From: Deltaproteobacteria bacterium
Lineage (GTDB): Bacteria; Desulfobacterota; Desulfobaccia; Desulfobaccales; 0-14-0-80-60-11
Direction: 5' to 3'
Assembly: GCA_030018495.1 (NCBI GenBank)
Contig: JASEFS010000007.1
Coordinates: forward strand, 62,001 to 126,000
DNA: 64,000 nt
Numbering within the stretch: the first letter of the stretch is position 1; each line of letters opens with the position of its first letter. Below the pieces are notes generated by a model that did not search any database, was not told the DNA's origin, and saw only the letters and a list, made by a program, of their open reading frames with translations. Positions 8,972 through 17,840 of this stretch are shown here, one piece after another. Both the position numbers and the translations under genes were made by a program.

Positions 8972-8972
8972 C

Positions 8973-9920
8973 ATGCCGTTTCCTGATGAGCTGACCAATG
9001 CGGTGGACGGCCTCACCGAAATCGAGGCAGCCCACCTGAATAATCTTGAGGCCAAGGTGGGAATAAACGGTTCCACCGTCCCCACTTCTCTGGACTACCT
9101 GCTGAAGAACCCGGCCAGTCTGGACCCTGGTCACAAACATACTGCCGAAGCCTTCAGCGGCGGAAGCGATGGGGAGGTGTTCTTCAAAGACCCCGCCGAC
9201 CATGCCTGGAAACCGGCGGCCCCGGACGCAGCCGGCTTGGTGGCCAAATCCGGCGACCAGGCCATCGGCGGGGTCAAGACCTTTAGCGCCATCCCCCAGG
9301 GACCTAACGCTGATCCGACCCAGGGGAATGAACTGGCCCGCAAGATTTACGTGGACGCCCAACGGGATACCAGGGTGGCCAAAGCCGGGGATGCCATGAC
9401 CGGGCCGCTGACTTTGCCGGGCGACCCTACGCAGGACCTCCACGCCGTGCCCAAACAATATGTGGATAGCTGGGGCATGCCGGTGGGGGTGATTTTGCCC
9501 TTCGGGGGGAGCAGCGCGCCGGCGGGTTATTTCCTCTGCGACGGCTCGGCGGTTTCCCGCACCACCTACGACCGGCTCTTTGCGGTTATCGGCACGACTT
9601 ACGGACCGGGGGACGGCTCCACCACCTTTAACCTCCCCAACCTCAAGGGCAGGATGCTGGTGGGACTGGACGCCACGCAGCCGGAGTTCGACGCTCTCGG
9701 AGAAACCGGCGGCGAGAAGACCCATACCCTGACGGTGGAGGAAATCCCGAGCCATACCCATGAACAGGCGGACGGGGCCGCAGCGACTTTCGGGTCAGGC
9801 TCCGCCAGCGGCTCTGCCGGAAGCGCCACCCCCAAGTACACCACCGGGGCCGCAGGCGGAGGCCAGCCCCACAACAACCTGCCGCCGTACCTGGTAGTCA
9901 ACTACATCATCAAGTATTAG
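8973..9920 (+). CDS. Tail fibre protein with collar domain
   Basis: A 315-residue fibre. The first 155 residues carry fibre repeats of the VPKQYVDSWG and NELARKIYVDAQ kind (AGDAMTGPLTLPGDPTQDLH). Then comes a phage tail collar domain: GVILPFGGSSAPAGYFLCDG, then TYDRLFAVIGTTYGPGDG and FNLPNLKGRMLVGLD. The C-terminus has the matching THTLTVEEIPSHTHE and LPPYLVVNYIIKY segments. Such proteins form the short receptor-binding fibres at the tail tip. It follows the previous gene by a single base. Confidence 0.9.
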   Translation: MPFPDELTNAVDGLTEIEAAHLNNLEAKVGINGSTVPTSLDYLLKNPASLDPGHKHTAEAFSGGSDGEVFFKDPADHAWKPAAPDAAGLVAKSGDQAIGGVKTFSAIPQGPNADPTQGNELARKIYVDAQRDTRVAKAGDAMTGPLTLPGDPTQDLHAVPKQYVDSWGMPVGVILPFGGSSAPAGYFLCDGSAVSRTTYDRLFAVIGTTYGPGDGSTTFNLPNLKGRMLVGLDATQPEFDALGETGGEKTHTLTVEEIPSHTHEQADGAAATFGSGSASGSAGSATPKYTTGAAGGGQPHNNLPPYLVVNYIIKY

Positions 9921-9933
9921 CGGGGATTGAAGC

Positions 9934-10260
9934 GTGGGCGACCGGTTAAAGGTACCCTTCAAGGCCAGGGTCAGAGGCGGCGGGGTGCTGACCTTCATCG
10001 GTAATGAGGCTGAACAGGCCGTCTACTGGTTCCTTGACGCCATCGATCCCCGGCCCGGGCTGGGACCCTGGCCGCCGGTGGGCTCGCTGCGGTGGCAGCG
10101 GCGTAAAACCGACAAGAGTTATCGGGCCACCAATATCTACCTGGCCCCGGATCATCCGCCCCGCATCCGCTACGGCATGCACTACAAGTTCGGTGAGGTC
10201 AAATACGCTCAGGAATCCGGCCTCTATGACCGAGTGACGGTCAAGGCGGTTTTGGACTGA
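9934..10260 (+). CDS. Small phage tail-region protein
   Basis: A 108-residue protein starting at GTG 9934. It is rich in beta-type segments (RGGGVLTFIGNEAEQAVYWF, DRVTVKAVLD) with a short WPPVGSLRWQRRK loop. I do not recognise a family. It sits inside the tail-fibre block, and its stop overlaps the next ATG, so it is translated with its neighbours and is probably a virion or fibre-assembly component. Confidence 0.6.
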   Translation: MGDRLKVPFKARVRGGGVLTFIGNEAEQAVYWFLDAIDPRPGLGPWPPVGSLRWQRRKTDKSYRATNIYLAPDHPPRIRYGMHYKFGEVKYAQESGLYDRVTVKAVLD

Positions 10261-11210
10261 TGTACGAAAAGGTCTTCGAAAGCACGAAACAGGCGCAGCC
10301 GGCCCAGAGCGGGGACTCCTGGTATTACCTCGTTTATATGAGCACCTGGGACACCTTCCTGGCCCAGTCCATCTGGGAGTGGTCCCGGGTCTTCCGGGAC
10401 GGCACCAGGGTGAAGTTCGCCACCACCTCCGGGGGTTACGCCATGCTGGCCCGGGTCAAGGGCTTCCCGGCCTACTGGAATCAGTGGACCGGCAAGGTGC
10501 ACCCGGCCTTCGAAATCAACGGCCTCCCCAATCCCAACGAGGTGCTGAACCCCAATTGGGATATCGGCTACAGCCTGGGACCGTCCACGCAGGTGGGGAA
10601 ATTTATCGATGACGTCAACCAGGTGTACCTGCACCAGCCCAACGTCAACCGGATTGACCTTTACGACCTGGAGAATGGGCAAAAGGCAGGGGAGATCAAT
10701 CACAACGCTGGGGAGTATTTTGCTTCCCTGGCCTGGGTGCAGCCGGGCCAGGTGACGGGCCTTTGCCGAACCAGTGGCAAGGTCAGGATCATGGATTATC
10801 TGAGCAGCCCCCGGGTCCTGGAGTCCGGAAGGATCGAGCCCTTCAAGGTGGCGGCCTATGATTCCGCCTTTCACCTCTTCTTCGCCATTGGCACGGATCA
10901 CAAGGCCAGGGTGTATTGCCGGGAGGCCTGGCCCGCGGCGCTGTCCGCCCCGGTCTTCGAACCGGCTACGGTTTACGGCCTCAAGGCCAACCGGGTAAAG
11001 GCCCGGCTCACCGGCCAGGATGGGGAGCCCTGCCCGGACTGGTGGGTGCATTGGGAACTGCTCGGGGTGGGAGGCAATCCGCCTCTGGGGTATTTGGACA
11101 GGCTGGTTTCCAAGACTGACAAGGAGGGCTGGGCCAAAAATTTTTATTTCGGCCCCGATGATATTTCGGCGGGCCAGTCCCGGATCAGGACCTGGGGGGT
11201 GCTTTACTGA
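10260..11210 (+). CDS. Phage tail-tip protein: repeat region plus Ig-like domain
   Basis: A 316-residue protein. Residues about 1-235 show repeated short beta-strand blocks with aromatic turns (TRVKFATTSGGYAMLARVKG, NRIDLYDLENGQ, KVAAYDSAFHLFFAIG), compatible with a beta-propeller. The last 90 residues (ANRVKARLTGQDGEPCPDWW to KDG-like turns) look like an invasin/Ig-type domain. The following gene has the same two-part layout. No enzyme motif is seen; a surface or receptor-binding role is inferred. The start overlaps the preceding stop. Confidence 0.6.
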   Translation: MYEKVFESTKQAQPAQSGDSWYYLVYMSTWDTFLAQSIWEWSRVFRDGTRVKFATTSGGYAMLARVKGFPAYWNQWTGKVHPAFEINGLPNPNEVLNPNWDIGYSLGPSTQVGKFIDDVNQVYLHQPNVNRIDLYDLENGQKAGEINHNAGEYFASLAWVQPGQVTGLCRTSGKVRIMDYLSSPRVLESGRIEPFKVAAYDSAFHLFFAIGTDHKARVYCREAWPAALSAPVFEPATVYGLKANRVKARLTGQDGEPCPDWWVHWELLGVGGNPPLGYLDRLVSKTDKEGWAKNFYFGPDDISAGQSRIRTWGVLY

Positions 11211-12343
11211 TGAGCCTGTGGCATGTCCGGACCGTCGCCCCCTGCATGGAATACATTGAACTGGGGAGGGCCTGTTACCCAACGACCCCGCCGCTCTGGG
11301 GTCCCGACGGCTTGATTTATAACGGCCACCTGATCACCTGCCCCCGGCATTACAAGCAGACGACCAATGACGTGGCCAACTTTTTCTATGAACCGGGAAA
11401 TGACTGGCTGGTGGCGCACATCATCCTGAGCACCACCTACTGGCCCAGTTGGGATGTGCAGCGCTACGAGTTCAGCGCTGAAGACGGGGCCTGGCTCAAC
11501 CGGGAGGAGGTCCTGGCCAAACAGGCCTTTATCGGCATCTGGGGCGCGGCCTGGACCCGGGACGGCACCATGGGGAGCTTCAACAAGATTTACGCCTGCC
11601 GCAACTCCGAGACCGCCATCCGGGAAATCTCCTGGCGGACCGCGGAGCCGGTGTCCGGCGGCTGGTGGGTGGACTCCTATACCTGGACCCCCAAGTCCAT
11701 CTATAGCTTCGCGGTGGTGAACCGCGTGGACAACCATTTTGCCGCCATCGGCTCCTGGACCCTGGACTGCTGGCGGCACCTGGGCACAGCGCCGGAACGC
11801 TTCGGGCAACTGCGCCTGCCCAATACCCTGGGGTATTTAGCCTATGAGTCCCGGAACTATTGCTGGGTGGTCACCAAGGACGGGGTGATACTCAAAGCCG
11901 ACTACCAGGTGCCCCGTTGGGAGATGATCTCCACGGTCCAGAATCCGACTTCGGACGCCCGGAACTACTACATCACCTATGACACCAGGCGTAAAAGGGT
12001 GGTGGTCTTTAGGTGGCGGGAGGACGCGGCGGACGGCGCCTGCCGGAACCAGCTGGAGTTCTACTACCCCATGGTGGAGGCTGGCCGGCTCACCGAGCCG
12101 GTGCCGGTGACCTCGCTTCGGGCCGGCAACCGCATCATCCTGGCGGCCCACTTGATCGGGGACGCCGGGGAAGGGGTGACGCCCTACACCGTGGAAGGGG
12201 AACTCCTGGAGCCCGTGGAGGGAAGACTGGTGACGCCTTTCTCGGGGACTGAACTCAACGGCCGTGTCTGCTTCCAGTACCAGGCACCGGATCAGGCCTG
12301 TACCGAGACCCTGCGGCTGAAAGTGACAGTGGAGGAGTCGTGA
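11210..12343 (+). CDS. Phage tail-tip protein: propeller-like plus Ig-like domain
   Basis: A 377-residue protein starting in an ATGA-type overlap. The first 280 residues consist of repeated beta blocks with Trp-rich turns (TRDGTMGSFNKIYACRN, HFAAIGSWTLDCWRHLG, ESRNYCWVVTKDGVIL), suggesting a propeller. The C-terminal 90 residues (GNRIILAAHLIGDAGEGVTP onward) look like an Ig-like domain similar in plan to the preceding protein. Adjacent genes of like layout suggest old duplication followed by strong divergence. Function is not recognised. Confidence 0.6.
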   Translation: MSLWHVRTVAPCMEYIELGRACYPTTPPLWGPDGLIYNGHLITCPRHYKQTTNDVANFFYEPGNDWLVAHIILSTTYWPSWDVQRYEFSAEDGAWLNREEVLAKQAFIGIWGAAWTRDGTMGSFNKIYACRNSETAIREISWRTAEPVSGGWWVDSYTWTPKSIYSFAVVNRVDNHFAAIGSWTLDCWRHLGTAPERFGQLRLPNTLGYLAYESRNYCWVVTKDGVILKADYQVPRWEMISTVQNPTSDARNYYITYDTRRKRVVVFRWREDAADGACRNQLEFYYPMVEAGRLTEPVPVTSLRAGNRIILAAHLIGDAGEGVTPYTVEGELLEPVEGRLVTPFSGTELNGRVCFQYQAPDQACTETLRLKVTVEES

Positions 12344-12344
12344 C

Positions 12345-12902
12345 ATGGCGGAGCTGACTTCGGAGACCACGTTCAACGTCATCGCCGCTCCCGAATATTT
12401 TGAGGAGTCGGAGGACCTCTACCTCTACCCTGAGAACGCCGGGGCCGGGGCTTTGCGGGAGCTGCGCTATCCCGGCGACATACTGCCGCCGCTCATCTAC
12501 GAGTCGAATCCCGATCGCTGGGAGAACTTCGATTCCGCGCCCATGACCAACCGGCCCCAGGTGAAGGCGGAATTGACCCTCGCCTCCGCCCAGATCGTCC
12601 AGTGGAAGGGCTATCTCCCGGACCGCTCCGTCCGGGAAATCTGGAAGGGTTCGGACAGCCGTTCCCGGATGACCGCCTACATGCTGCGGCGGCTGTATGA
12701 GTACTTCGCCTACCCGCCGGAGGAGGGCTACATCACCTGGTGCCCCAGGGACCGCACCGAGCAGGCTTATAACATCCAGATCGAGAGCGTCCAGGTGGGG
12801 GGCCAGGACCTCGTGACCTTTGATTTTGTGGCCCTGCGGGGCGGGGAGTTCATCCCCTTCGAAGTGATTTTCCAGTTTCGCATCATCGGGGAGGCGAACT
12901 GA
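12345..12902 (+). CDS. Phage tail-region protein, unknown
   Basis: A 185-residue protein one base downstream of its neighbour and overlapping the next ATG. The middle (PQVKAELTLASAQIVQWKGY, SRMTAYMLRRLYEYF) and the C-terminal beta part (YNIQIESVQVGGQDLVTFDF, EVIFQFRII) recall small baseplate or distal tail domains. No family was recognised with certainty. The tight spacing supports a role in the same tail-tip complex as the next gene. Confidence 0.6.
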   Translation: MAELTSETTFNVIAAPEYFEESEDLYLYPENAGAGALRELRYPGDILPPLIYESNPDRWENFDSAPMTNRPQVKAELTLASAQIVQWKGYLPDRSVREIWKGSDSRSRMTAYMLRRLYEYFAYPPEEGYITWCPRDRTEQAYNIQIESVQVGGQDLVTFDFVALRGGEFIPFEVIFQFRIIGEAN

Positions 12903-14059
12903 TGCGCTACATCTCGGCGGCGTTGCAAGAGGTGCTGGAGAGCCGGCGGCGGCGCCCGGCCTACAAGATTTACGCCTGGGACCCTTTGGTGACGACGATC
13001 TCCCAGGTGGTCTCGGCCCCGGGGAACCACCACTCCAGCCTCCCGGAGCCCCTGGACCTGACGCCCTATGCCTCGGAGATCACTTGGTCCGACAAGCAAC
13101 TCGGCTTTACCATCGTGGACCCGCAGAATCTGTTTCACCCGGACACCGGGGAGTACCGGAACTACTTGCGGGACGCGGCCATCATCCGCCTGGTGGAGGG
13201 GGACGAGGTGCTCCCGGAGGCCGACTGGCTGGTCACCTTCACCGGGCAGATTCACGGCCAGGTGGGGTGGAAGAAAACCCGGCGCACCGGCGAGATCGCC
13301 TCCAAGGTGACCGCCTTTGGACGGGCCGAGACCCAGGCCTTCAAGCGCCGCAAGATCACCAGCCAGGAATACACGGTGGGGACAGACCTGGGGATTGCCC
13401 TGTTCGACATCTGCGAAACGTTCATGGGGCTGACCAAGGCCGAGAATCGCATCCCCTTCACTTTGGGCCGCCAGTTCAAGCACAAGGTGAACCAGCTGGC
13501 CCAGGTATCTCCCTGGCACGGCATTTCCTCGCTCCTGGAGGTGGTCTGCTACGTGCCCTTCTTCGACGGGGAAGGGAAGCTCTCCTATGTCAACAAGAGC
13601 CTGCAACGGCCTCCCGCCAAAGTGCTGGAAGACTACGTCAGCTTCGTGGAATACGAGGTGCCGGAGCGCAGCCAGGACGCGGTGAACAAGGTGAAGGTGA
13701 CCTTCCTGGACGCCCAACTGGAACGGGTGGACAGTCCCTACCAGCAATTGGGCACTGCTCAGGTAACCACCGGCTTTTTCTCCATGCATGAGCGCCTGGA
13801 GTGCTGGTGGTCTGAAGACCACAAGCAGCGGGCTTCCGGCACCGGTATGAAGGTGATCAAGTCGGTGAACTCCGGCATCCTGCCGGTGGGCTCCGAAGAG
13901 TATGCCGAGGTGGACGAGTTCCATGGCGTCATCGAAGTGGAAATCTCCGTTTGGGTGCCCATTCTGGCCACAGTGATGATCGCCGAGTACCTGGCCGCGG
14001 CCTTCATCTTCGACTACACCTTCGGGGCTACCTCGGTCGGGGGAGGTGTCGGGGCCTGA
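12902..14059 (+). CDS. Tail-tip / baseplate hub-like protein
   Basis: A 385-residue protein. After AYKIYAWDP and a beta-rich N-terminal half (FTIVDPQNLFHPDTGEYRN, VTFTGQIHGQVGWKKTRRTG), it has an alpha/beta middle (GTDLGIALFDICETFMGLT) and VNKVKVTFLDAQLERV near residue 265. This matches the hub proteins (gp27/gpD or late control D type) in broad layout: a split beta-barrel with inserted domain. The C-terminus is a hydrophobic stretch (VPILATVMIAEYLAAAFIFD). The next small gene looks like its continuation partner. Assignment is by architecture only. Confidence 0.5.
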   Translation: MRYISAALQEVLESRRRRPAYKIYAWDPLVTTISQVVSAPGNHHSSLPEPLDLTPYASEITWSDKQLGFTIVDPQNLFHPDTGEYRNYLRDAAIIRLVEGDEVLPEADWLVTFTGQIHGQVGWKKTRRTGEIASKVTAFGRAETQAFKRRKITSQEYTVGTDLGIALFDICETFMGLTKAENRIPFTLGRQFKHKVNQLAQVSPWHGISSLLEVVCYVPFFDGEGKLSYVNKSLQRPPAKVLEDYVSFVEYEVPERSQDAVNKVKVTFLDAQLERVDSPYQQLGTAQVTTGFFSMHERLECWWSEDHKQRASGTGMKVIKSVNSGILPVGSEEYAEVDEFHGVIEVEISVWVPILATVMIAEYLAAAFIFDYTFGATSVGGGVGA

Positions 14060-14062
14060 ACG

Positions 14063-14515
14063 GTGGAACAGATCCCCGGTACGGGGTGGACGATACCTTG
14101 GGGCAGGATCATGCAGGCGCAGGCTATGATCGGGATTCTCCTGATCATGATGAGCATCGGCAGCGCCCAGTACGAGGTCTGGGGCACGCCCTATGACTAC
14201 GCCTACCTGGAAAAACAGTCGGTGGCCATTGAAGAGGGGCTGGAGTACTGGCTGGAGAACGAAAAGGAGATCAAGAACGACTTCATCGGCACCCACGACC
14301 AGGCCGACACCATCGCGGTGACCGAACTCATCTGGGAAAAGAGCCTGAGCCGGCCCCGGCGCATCGCCATCGAGGATGACCCCGCCCTGGAGTTGGGTGA
14401 CATCGTGGCCCTGCCCGACGGCCGGAAAATTCTGGTCACCGCGCTCAACAAGAAGATCAAGCGGGGGGAAGTGCCCACCCTCATCATCGATGGCGGCAAA
14501 GTGATGACCGCATGA
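14063..14515 (+). CDS. Baseplate/tail-tip hub partner protein
   Basis: A 150-residue protein with a GTG start 3 bases after the previous stop. The N-terminal 35 residues are hydrophobic (MQAQAMIGILLIMMSIGSAQ), mirroring the hydrophobic end of the preceding protein. The remainder (TIAVTELIWEKSLSRPRRIA, LELGDIVALPDGRKILVTAL) is the kind of C-terminal beta domain found at the end of hub proteins, with LELGDIV reminiscent of gp27-like tails. The two genes may be one hub protein split in two. It overlaps the next ATG by 4 bases. Confidence 0.5.
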   Translation: MEQIPGTGWTIPWGRIMQAQAMIGILLIMMSIGSAQYEVWGTPYDYAYLEKQSVAIEEGLEYWLENEKEIKNDFIGTHDQADTIAVTELIWEKSLSRPRRIAIEDDPALELGDIVALPDGRKILVTALNKKIKRGEVPTLIIDGGKVMTA

Positions 14516-14991
14516 GCATCAGGAAGATCATCGACTGGGCCATCCAGGAAACGGAGTGGCAGAAGATCGGCAACATCGCCAGTCCCTTTTACTATTACTA
14601 TGACTACGCCGGTCACTGGGTCTGGGCCTGCGACGTGGACCTGGGAAACGAGGAGGTGCTGCGCTGCGTGCCGGTGGCCGCCAACAACCGGGAGATCATC
14701 TACGCCGAGCAGGGCCGGGCCGTGACCCTGTCCCGTCTGGGGAACGGCAAGTGGGTGATCACCGGCCTGGCCAAGTCGCTCAAGTCTACGGTGCATTTCA
14801 TTTACCTGTCGTTCTCGGATGACATGTACCAGATCAACCGCAAGGTACTTAGGGGCTACGTGATCCGGCCCCTGACCTACGGGGAGTTGGGAGAACTGAT
14901 TGCCCCTTACGGCTACGGCACGCTCCCCTACGGGGTGCAGGGCAAATTCCGGGCCGACGGGACCTTCCTTGAAATCGTGGAGTGGTACTGA
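14512..14991 (+). CDS. Phage tail-region protein, unknown
   Basis: A 159-residue protein in ATGA overlap with its upstream neighbour. An N-terminal helix is followed by SPFYYYYDYAGHWVWACDVD and a beta section (AVTLSRLGNGKWVITGLAKS), which resembles small OB-fold domains used as spikes or tail-tip plugs. The C-terminal part has GELGELIAPYGYGTLPYGVQ. No family is recognised. Its stop overlaps the start of the long fibre gene. Confidence 0.55.
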   Translation: MSIRKIIDWAIQETEWQKIGNIASPFYYYYDYAGHWVWACDVDLGNEEVLRCVPVAANNREIIYAEQGRAVTLSRLGNGKWVITGLAKSLKSTVHFIYLSFSDDMYQINRKVLRGYVIRPLTYGELGELIAPYGYGTLPYGVQGKFRADGTFLEIVEWY

Positions 14992-16844
14992 TGAGTGTGA
15001 CCCTTTTTAAAGCCTTCATCCAGGGGATGACGGACTACATCGCCAAGCACAATTCCAACTACTCCGTCATCGAGTCGAACCTCAACTACATCCTGGGCAT
15101 CCTGACCGGCCAGTCCAGCGGCGACCTGGCCGTCCCCCAGGGCCTCAAGGAGATCTTCGACCGCAAGGGCCTCATCGGCGTCGGCTCCTACGACTTCGAC
15201 GAGGGGACGCTCACCGGTCCCAATTACAACCTGGGCGTCGCTCCCGGGGCCTATTGGTCCGGCACTGCCTTTCTCTATAAGGCTACCGCCATCACCCTAT
15301 CCCTGGCGGGTCGAGCCACCGGCACCTACTACATTTACCTTGATGGCGGTGGCGCCCCGGCCCTGAGCGACACGGTGAAGGACAACACCCTCCGGAGCTT
15401 CCATTGGGACGCCGGCAGCCACCAGGTGTCAAACAAGCAGCTTTATGCCGGAGTGGCGGTCCTGTTTGACGGGGACGACTACCACGACATGCTGGATTCC
15501 GCCGCTCGGTCCAAGAGCTTCACCAGGGTGGCCGACCGGCTGGAGGAGATCGAGCAGGGTCAGGATGTGTTCTCGGGCTACTATGCCCAGGACCTCCCCC
15601 ACTCGGGCCTCAACTTCAAATACCAGGCCGGCCTGGTGCGCAATGACAGCGCCGTCTCCTTCACCCCCGCCGGCCAGGTGGCCCTTACCGATAACGCCAC
15701 CAATTATGTCGAGGTCGATCCCGCTGACGGCGCGGTGAGCGCCAATACCACCGGCTTCACCAGCGGCCGGCTTCCCTTGTATGTCGTGGCCACGGCCTCC
15801 GGCGCCATTGATACGGTGTCGGACAAGCGCACCCCGGCCATCGCCGGGACCGGGGGCGGTGGAGGTGGTGGTCACACCCAGAACACCGACGTGGGTACGA
15901 GTGGCGACACCTTTACCATCGACCGGGACGCGGCTGGCTCGCCCACAAGCAGGGCCGGGATCGAGGTGGAAAACGGCGAAGATCCCAACGCTGCACTCAA
16001 GTTCAACCGGGACACCGGGCGTTGGGAGTATTCCGAAGACGGCGGCACTTCCTGGAGCGTGTTGGGGGAGGTGAACCTGTCCCTCGCGGCCCAGCAGTTC
16101 ACCAAATATGTCCCCCAGGAGAACCCGCCGGAGGTGCGCACGGACACCGCCCGGGGCTCTTCCATTGACTACGAACCTATTGACCTGAGCGGCTATCTGG
16201 GCAGTCCCCAGTTCGGCGTCAATGCCGTGGTGCTGCGGGTTTTCTTCAACGATGCCGCCCCCGGCGTGAACACCAAGGTACTTTTCAAGAAAGGCGGCGG
16301 CGCTTTCAGTCCGGCGACTGCCTTCACCGTCTGGTCCGACGAGTCCGACGGCGAGCCGAAACCCGCCGACCTGGTGGTGCCCCTGGGGGACGACGACACC
16401 GTGGAGTTTTTCGTGTTCGCCTCCGGACCCGACACCGCCAATCTGCGAGTGTTCCTCCTGGGGTATTTCGAAGAGGTTTACGGGGTCGGCACCCAGGAGA
16501 AGACTTTTACCCAAAGCAATATCCCCTGTTCGGCCAACAGCCAGGTGGACCTGACCTTCGAGAACTTTGTGAACCGGGGCCTGGTGCACTACTTCAGGAT
16601 CGAGGAGACTTCCGGCCTCCCTGCCAACGTCTATGACGTGCACCTGTATGCCGACGCCGCCTTTTCCACCCTGCTTTACAAGGTGGAGGGCGTCATCCCC
16701 GGCAGCGACCCCTTCGAGGACTGGCTGCCCTTTTGGGTTTACGACTCCGGGACAGAGCGGAAGCTGCGCATCAGGATTGTCAATCACGATTTATCGCAGG
16801 CCGGAACGTTTGCTGTAACCATCAAGGCCGAGCAATTCGCCTGA
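14991..16844 (+). CDS. Large tail fibre / receptor-binding protein
   Basis: A 617-residue protein starting at ATG 14991, which overlaps the previous TGA by one base; an in-frame GTG at 14982 is less likely. The N-terminal 70 residues (LFKAFIQGMTDYIAKHNSNY) look like a tail-attachment helix region. The rest is almost all beta, with domains separated by Gly-rich linkers (GTGGGGGGGHTQNTDVGTSG near residue 285), and a final pair of beta sandwiches. Trimeric fibres of Gram-negative siphophages have this plan. No enzymatic motif is visible. Confidence 0.7.
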   Translation: MSVTLFKAFIQGMTDYIAKHNSNYSVIESNLNYILGILTGQSSGDLAVPQGLKEIFDRKGLIGVGSYDFDEGTLTGPNYNLGVAPGAYWSGTAFLYKATAITLSLAGRATGTYYIYLDGGGAPALSDTVKDNTLRSFHWDAGSHQVSNKQLYAGVAVLFDGDDYHDMLDSAARSKSFTRVADRLEEIEQGQDVFSGYYAQDLPHSGLNFKYQAGLVRNDSAVSFTPAGQVALTDNATNYVEVDPADGAVSANTTGFTSGRLPLYVVATASGAIDTVSDKRTPAIAGTGGGGGGGHTQNTDVGTSGDTFTIDRDAAGSPTSRAGIEVENGEDPNAALKFNRDTGRWEYSEDGGTSWSVLGEVNLSLAAQQFTKYVPQENPPEVRTDTARGSSIDYEPIDLSGYLGSPQFGVNAVVLRVFFNDAAPGVNTKVLFKKGGGAFSPATAFTVWSDESDGEPKPADLVVPLGDDDTVEFFVFASGPDTANLRVFLLGYFEEVYGVGTQEKTFTQSNIPCSANSQVDLTFENFVNRGLVHYFRIEETSGLPANVYDVHLYADAAFSTLLYKVEGVIPGSDPFEDWLPFWVYDSGTERKLRIRIVNHDLSQAGTFAVTIKAEQFA

Positions 16845-16853
16845 GGAGATACC

Positions 16854-17837
16854 ATGGGCCTGGTATTCATGAGCGGATTTGAGTGGGGCACCAACCGGGA
16901 GTTCGACCAGGTGGCCGGTAGTGTGGTGACCTCTCAGAAAAGGAGCGGCAATTACTCCGCCGACATCGGCAACGGGCAATGGCTCCACAAGGTCTTGCCC
17001 CAGCCCTTGACTGAGGTTTACGTCCAGTTCGCTTACCGCACCGGCTGGAGTTCCACCGCGGTGTTCTTCGTGATTTCCAAGAGCGGCACTGACATCGTCA
17101 GCATCAGCAAGGATGGCAACTACCGCCTCCAGGTCTGCTCCGGCTATGGTGGAGCGGTGTATTGCACCGGCGTCACGCCCATCCAGCAGAACGTCTGGTA
17201 TTTGATCGAGTTGCATTTCAAGATGGCCGATGCCGGGGGGATCATCGAACTCAGAATCGATGGTAATCTGGAAGCCACTTTCTCCGGCGACACCAAACCC
17301 GGGGCCGATACCAGCTTTGACAAGATGCGCTGGGGGGCCACCACCGGCACCACCGTGTTTAACTTGGACGACGTGGTGATCTTCGACACCTCCGGCGAGG
17401 TCAACAACAGCTGGCCCAACGGCCTGAAAGTGGTGCTCCTCAAGCCCAACGCTGACGGAGGCTCGGTGCAGTGGGAGCCGACCCCCACCGGGAGTCATTT
17501 CGCCTGCGTGGACGAGGTGCCGATTTCGGCCACCGACTACCTCAAGGCCGCAACCGCCGATCTTCTGGAGGTGCTTGGCCTGGAAGACCTCCCCGCCGAG
17601 GCCCAGTCCGTCAAGGCGGTGCGCCTCGATTTCTGGGGCCTCAAGGGAAGTATTCAGCCGCCACAGAACCTCCAGCTTGGAGTGAGGATCGGCGGGAACG
17701 ATTACCTGTCCGCCGACAAGGCCCTGCCTTTGGCCCAGGGGTTGGTGAGCCATGCCCTGGAGCAGAACCCGGCGGGCGGCAATTGGAGCGTTTCCGCGGT
17801 GAATGGTATGGAGTTCCTGGCCAGGTCGAGGACCTGA
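16854..17837 (+). CDS. Lectin-like (concanavalin A-type) phage fibre protein
   Basis: A 327-residue protein. It opens directly with a jelly-roll segment (LVFMSGFEWGTNREFDQVAG), continues with strands spaced as in LamG/concanavalin-like domains (QNVWYLIELHFKMADAGGII, ELRIDGNLEATFSGDT, FNLDDVVIFD) up to about residue 185, and then has a second beta domain. Together with the next gene it probably forms surface-binding fibres or decorations. It lies 9 bases after the large fibre gene and 3 bases before the next. Confidence 0.7.
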   Translation: MGLVFMSGFEWGTNREFDQVAGSVVTSQKRSGNYSADIGNGQWLHKVLPQPLTEVYVQFAYRTGWSSTAVFFVISKSGTDIVSISKDGNYRLQVCSGYGGAVYCTGVTPIQQNVWYLIELHFKMADAGGIIELRIDGNLEATFSGDTKPGADTSFDKMRWGATTGTTVFNLDDVVIFDTSGEVNNSWPNGLKVVLLKPNADGGSVQWEPTPTGSHFACVDEVPISATDYLKAATADLLEVLGLEDLPAEAQSVKAVRLDFWGLKGSIQPPQNLQLGVRIGGNDYLSADKALPLAQGLVSHALEQNPAGGNWSVSAVNGMEFLARSRT

Positions 17838-17840
17838 TCC

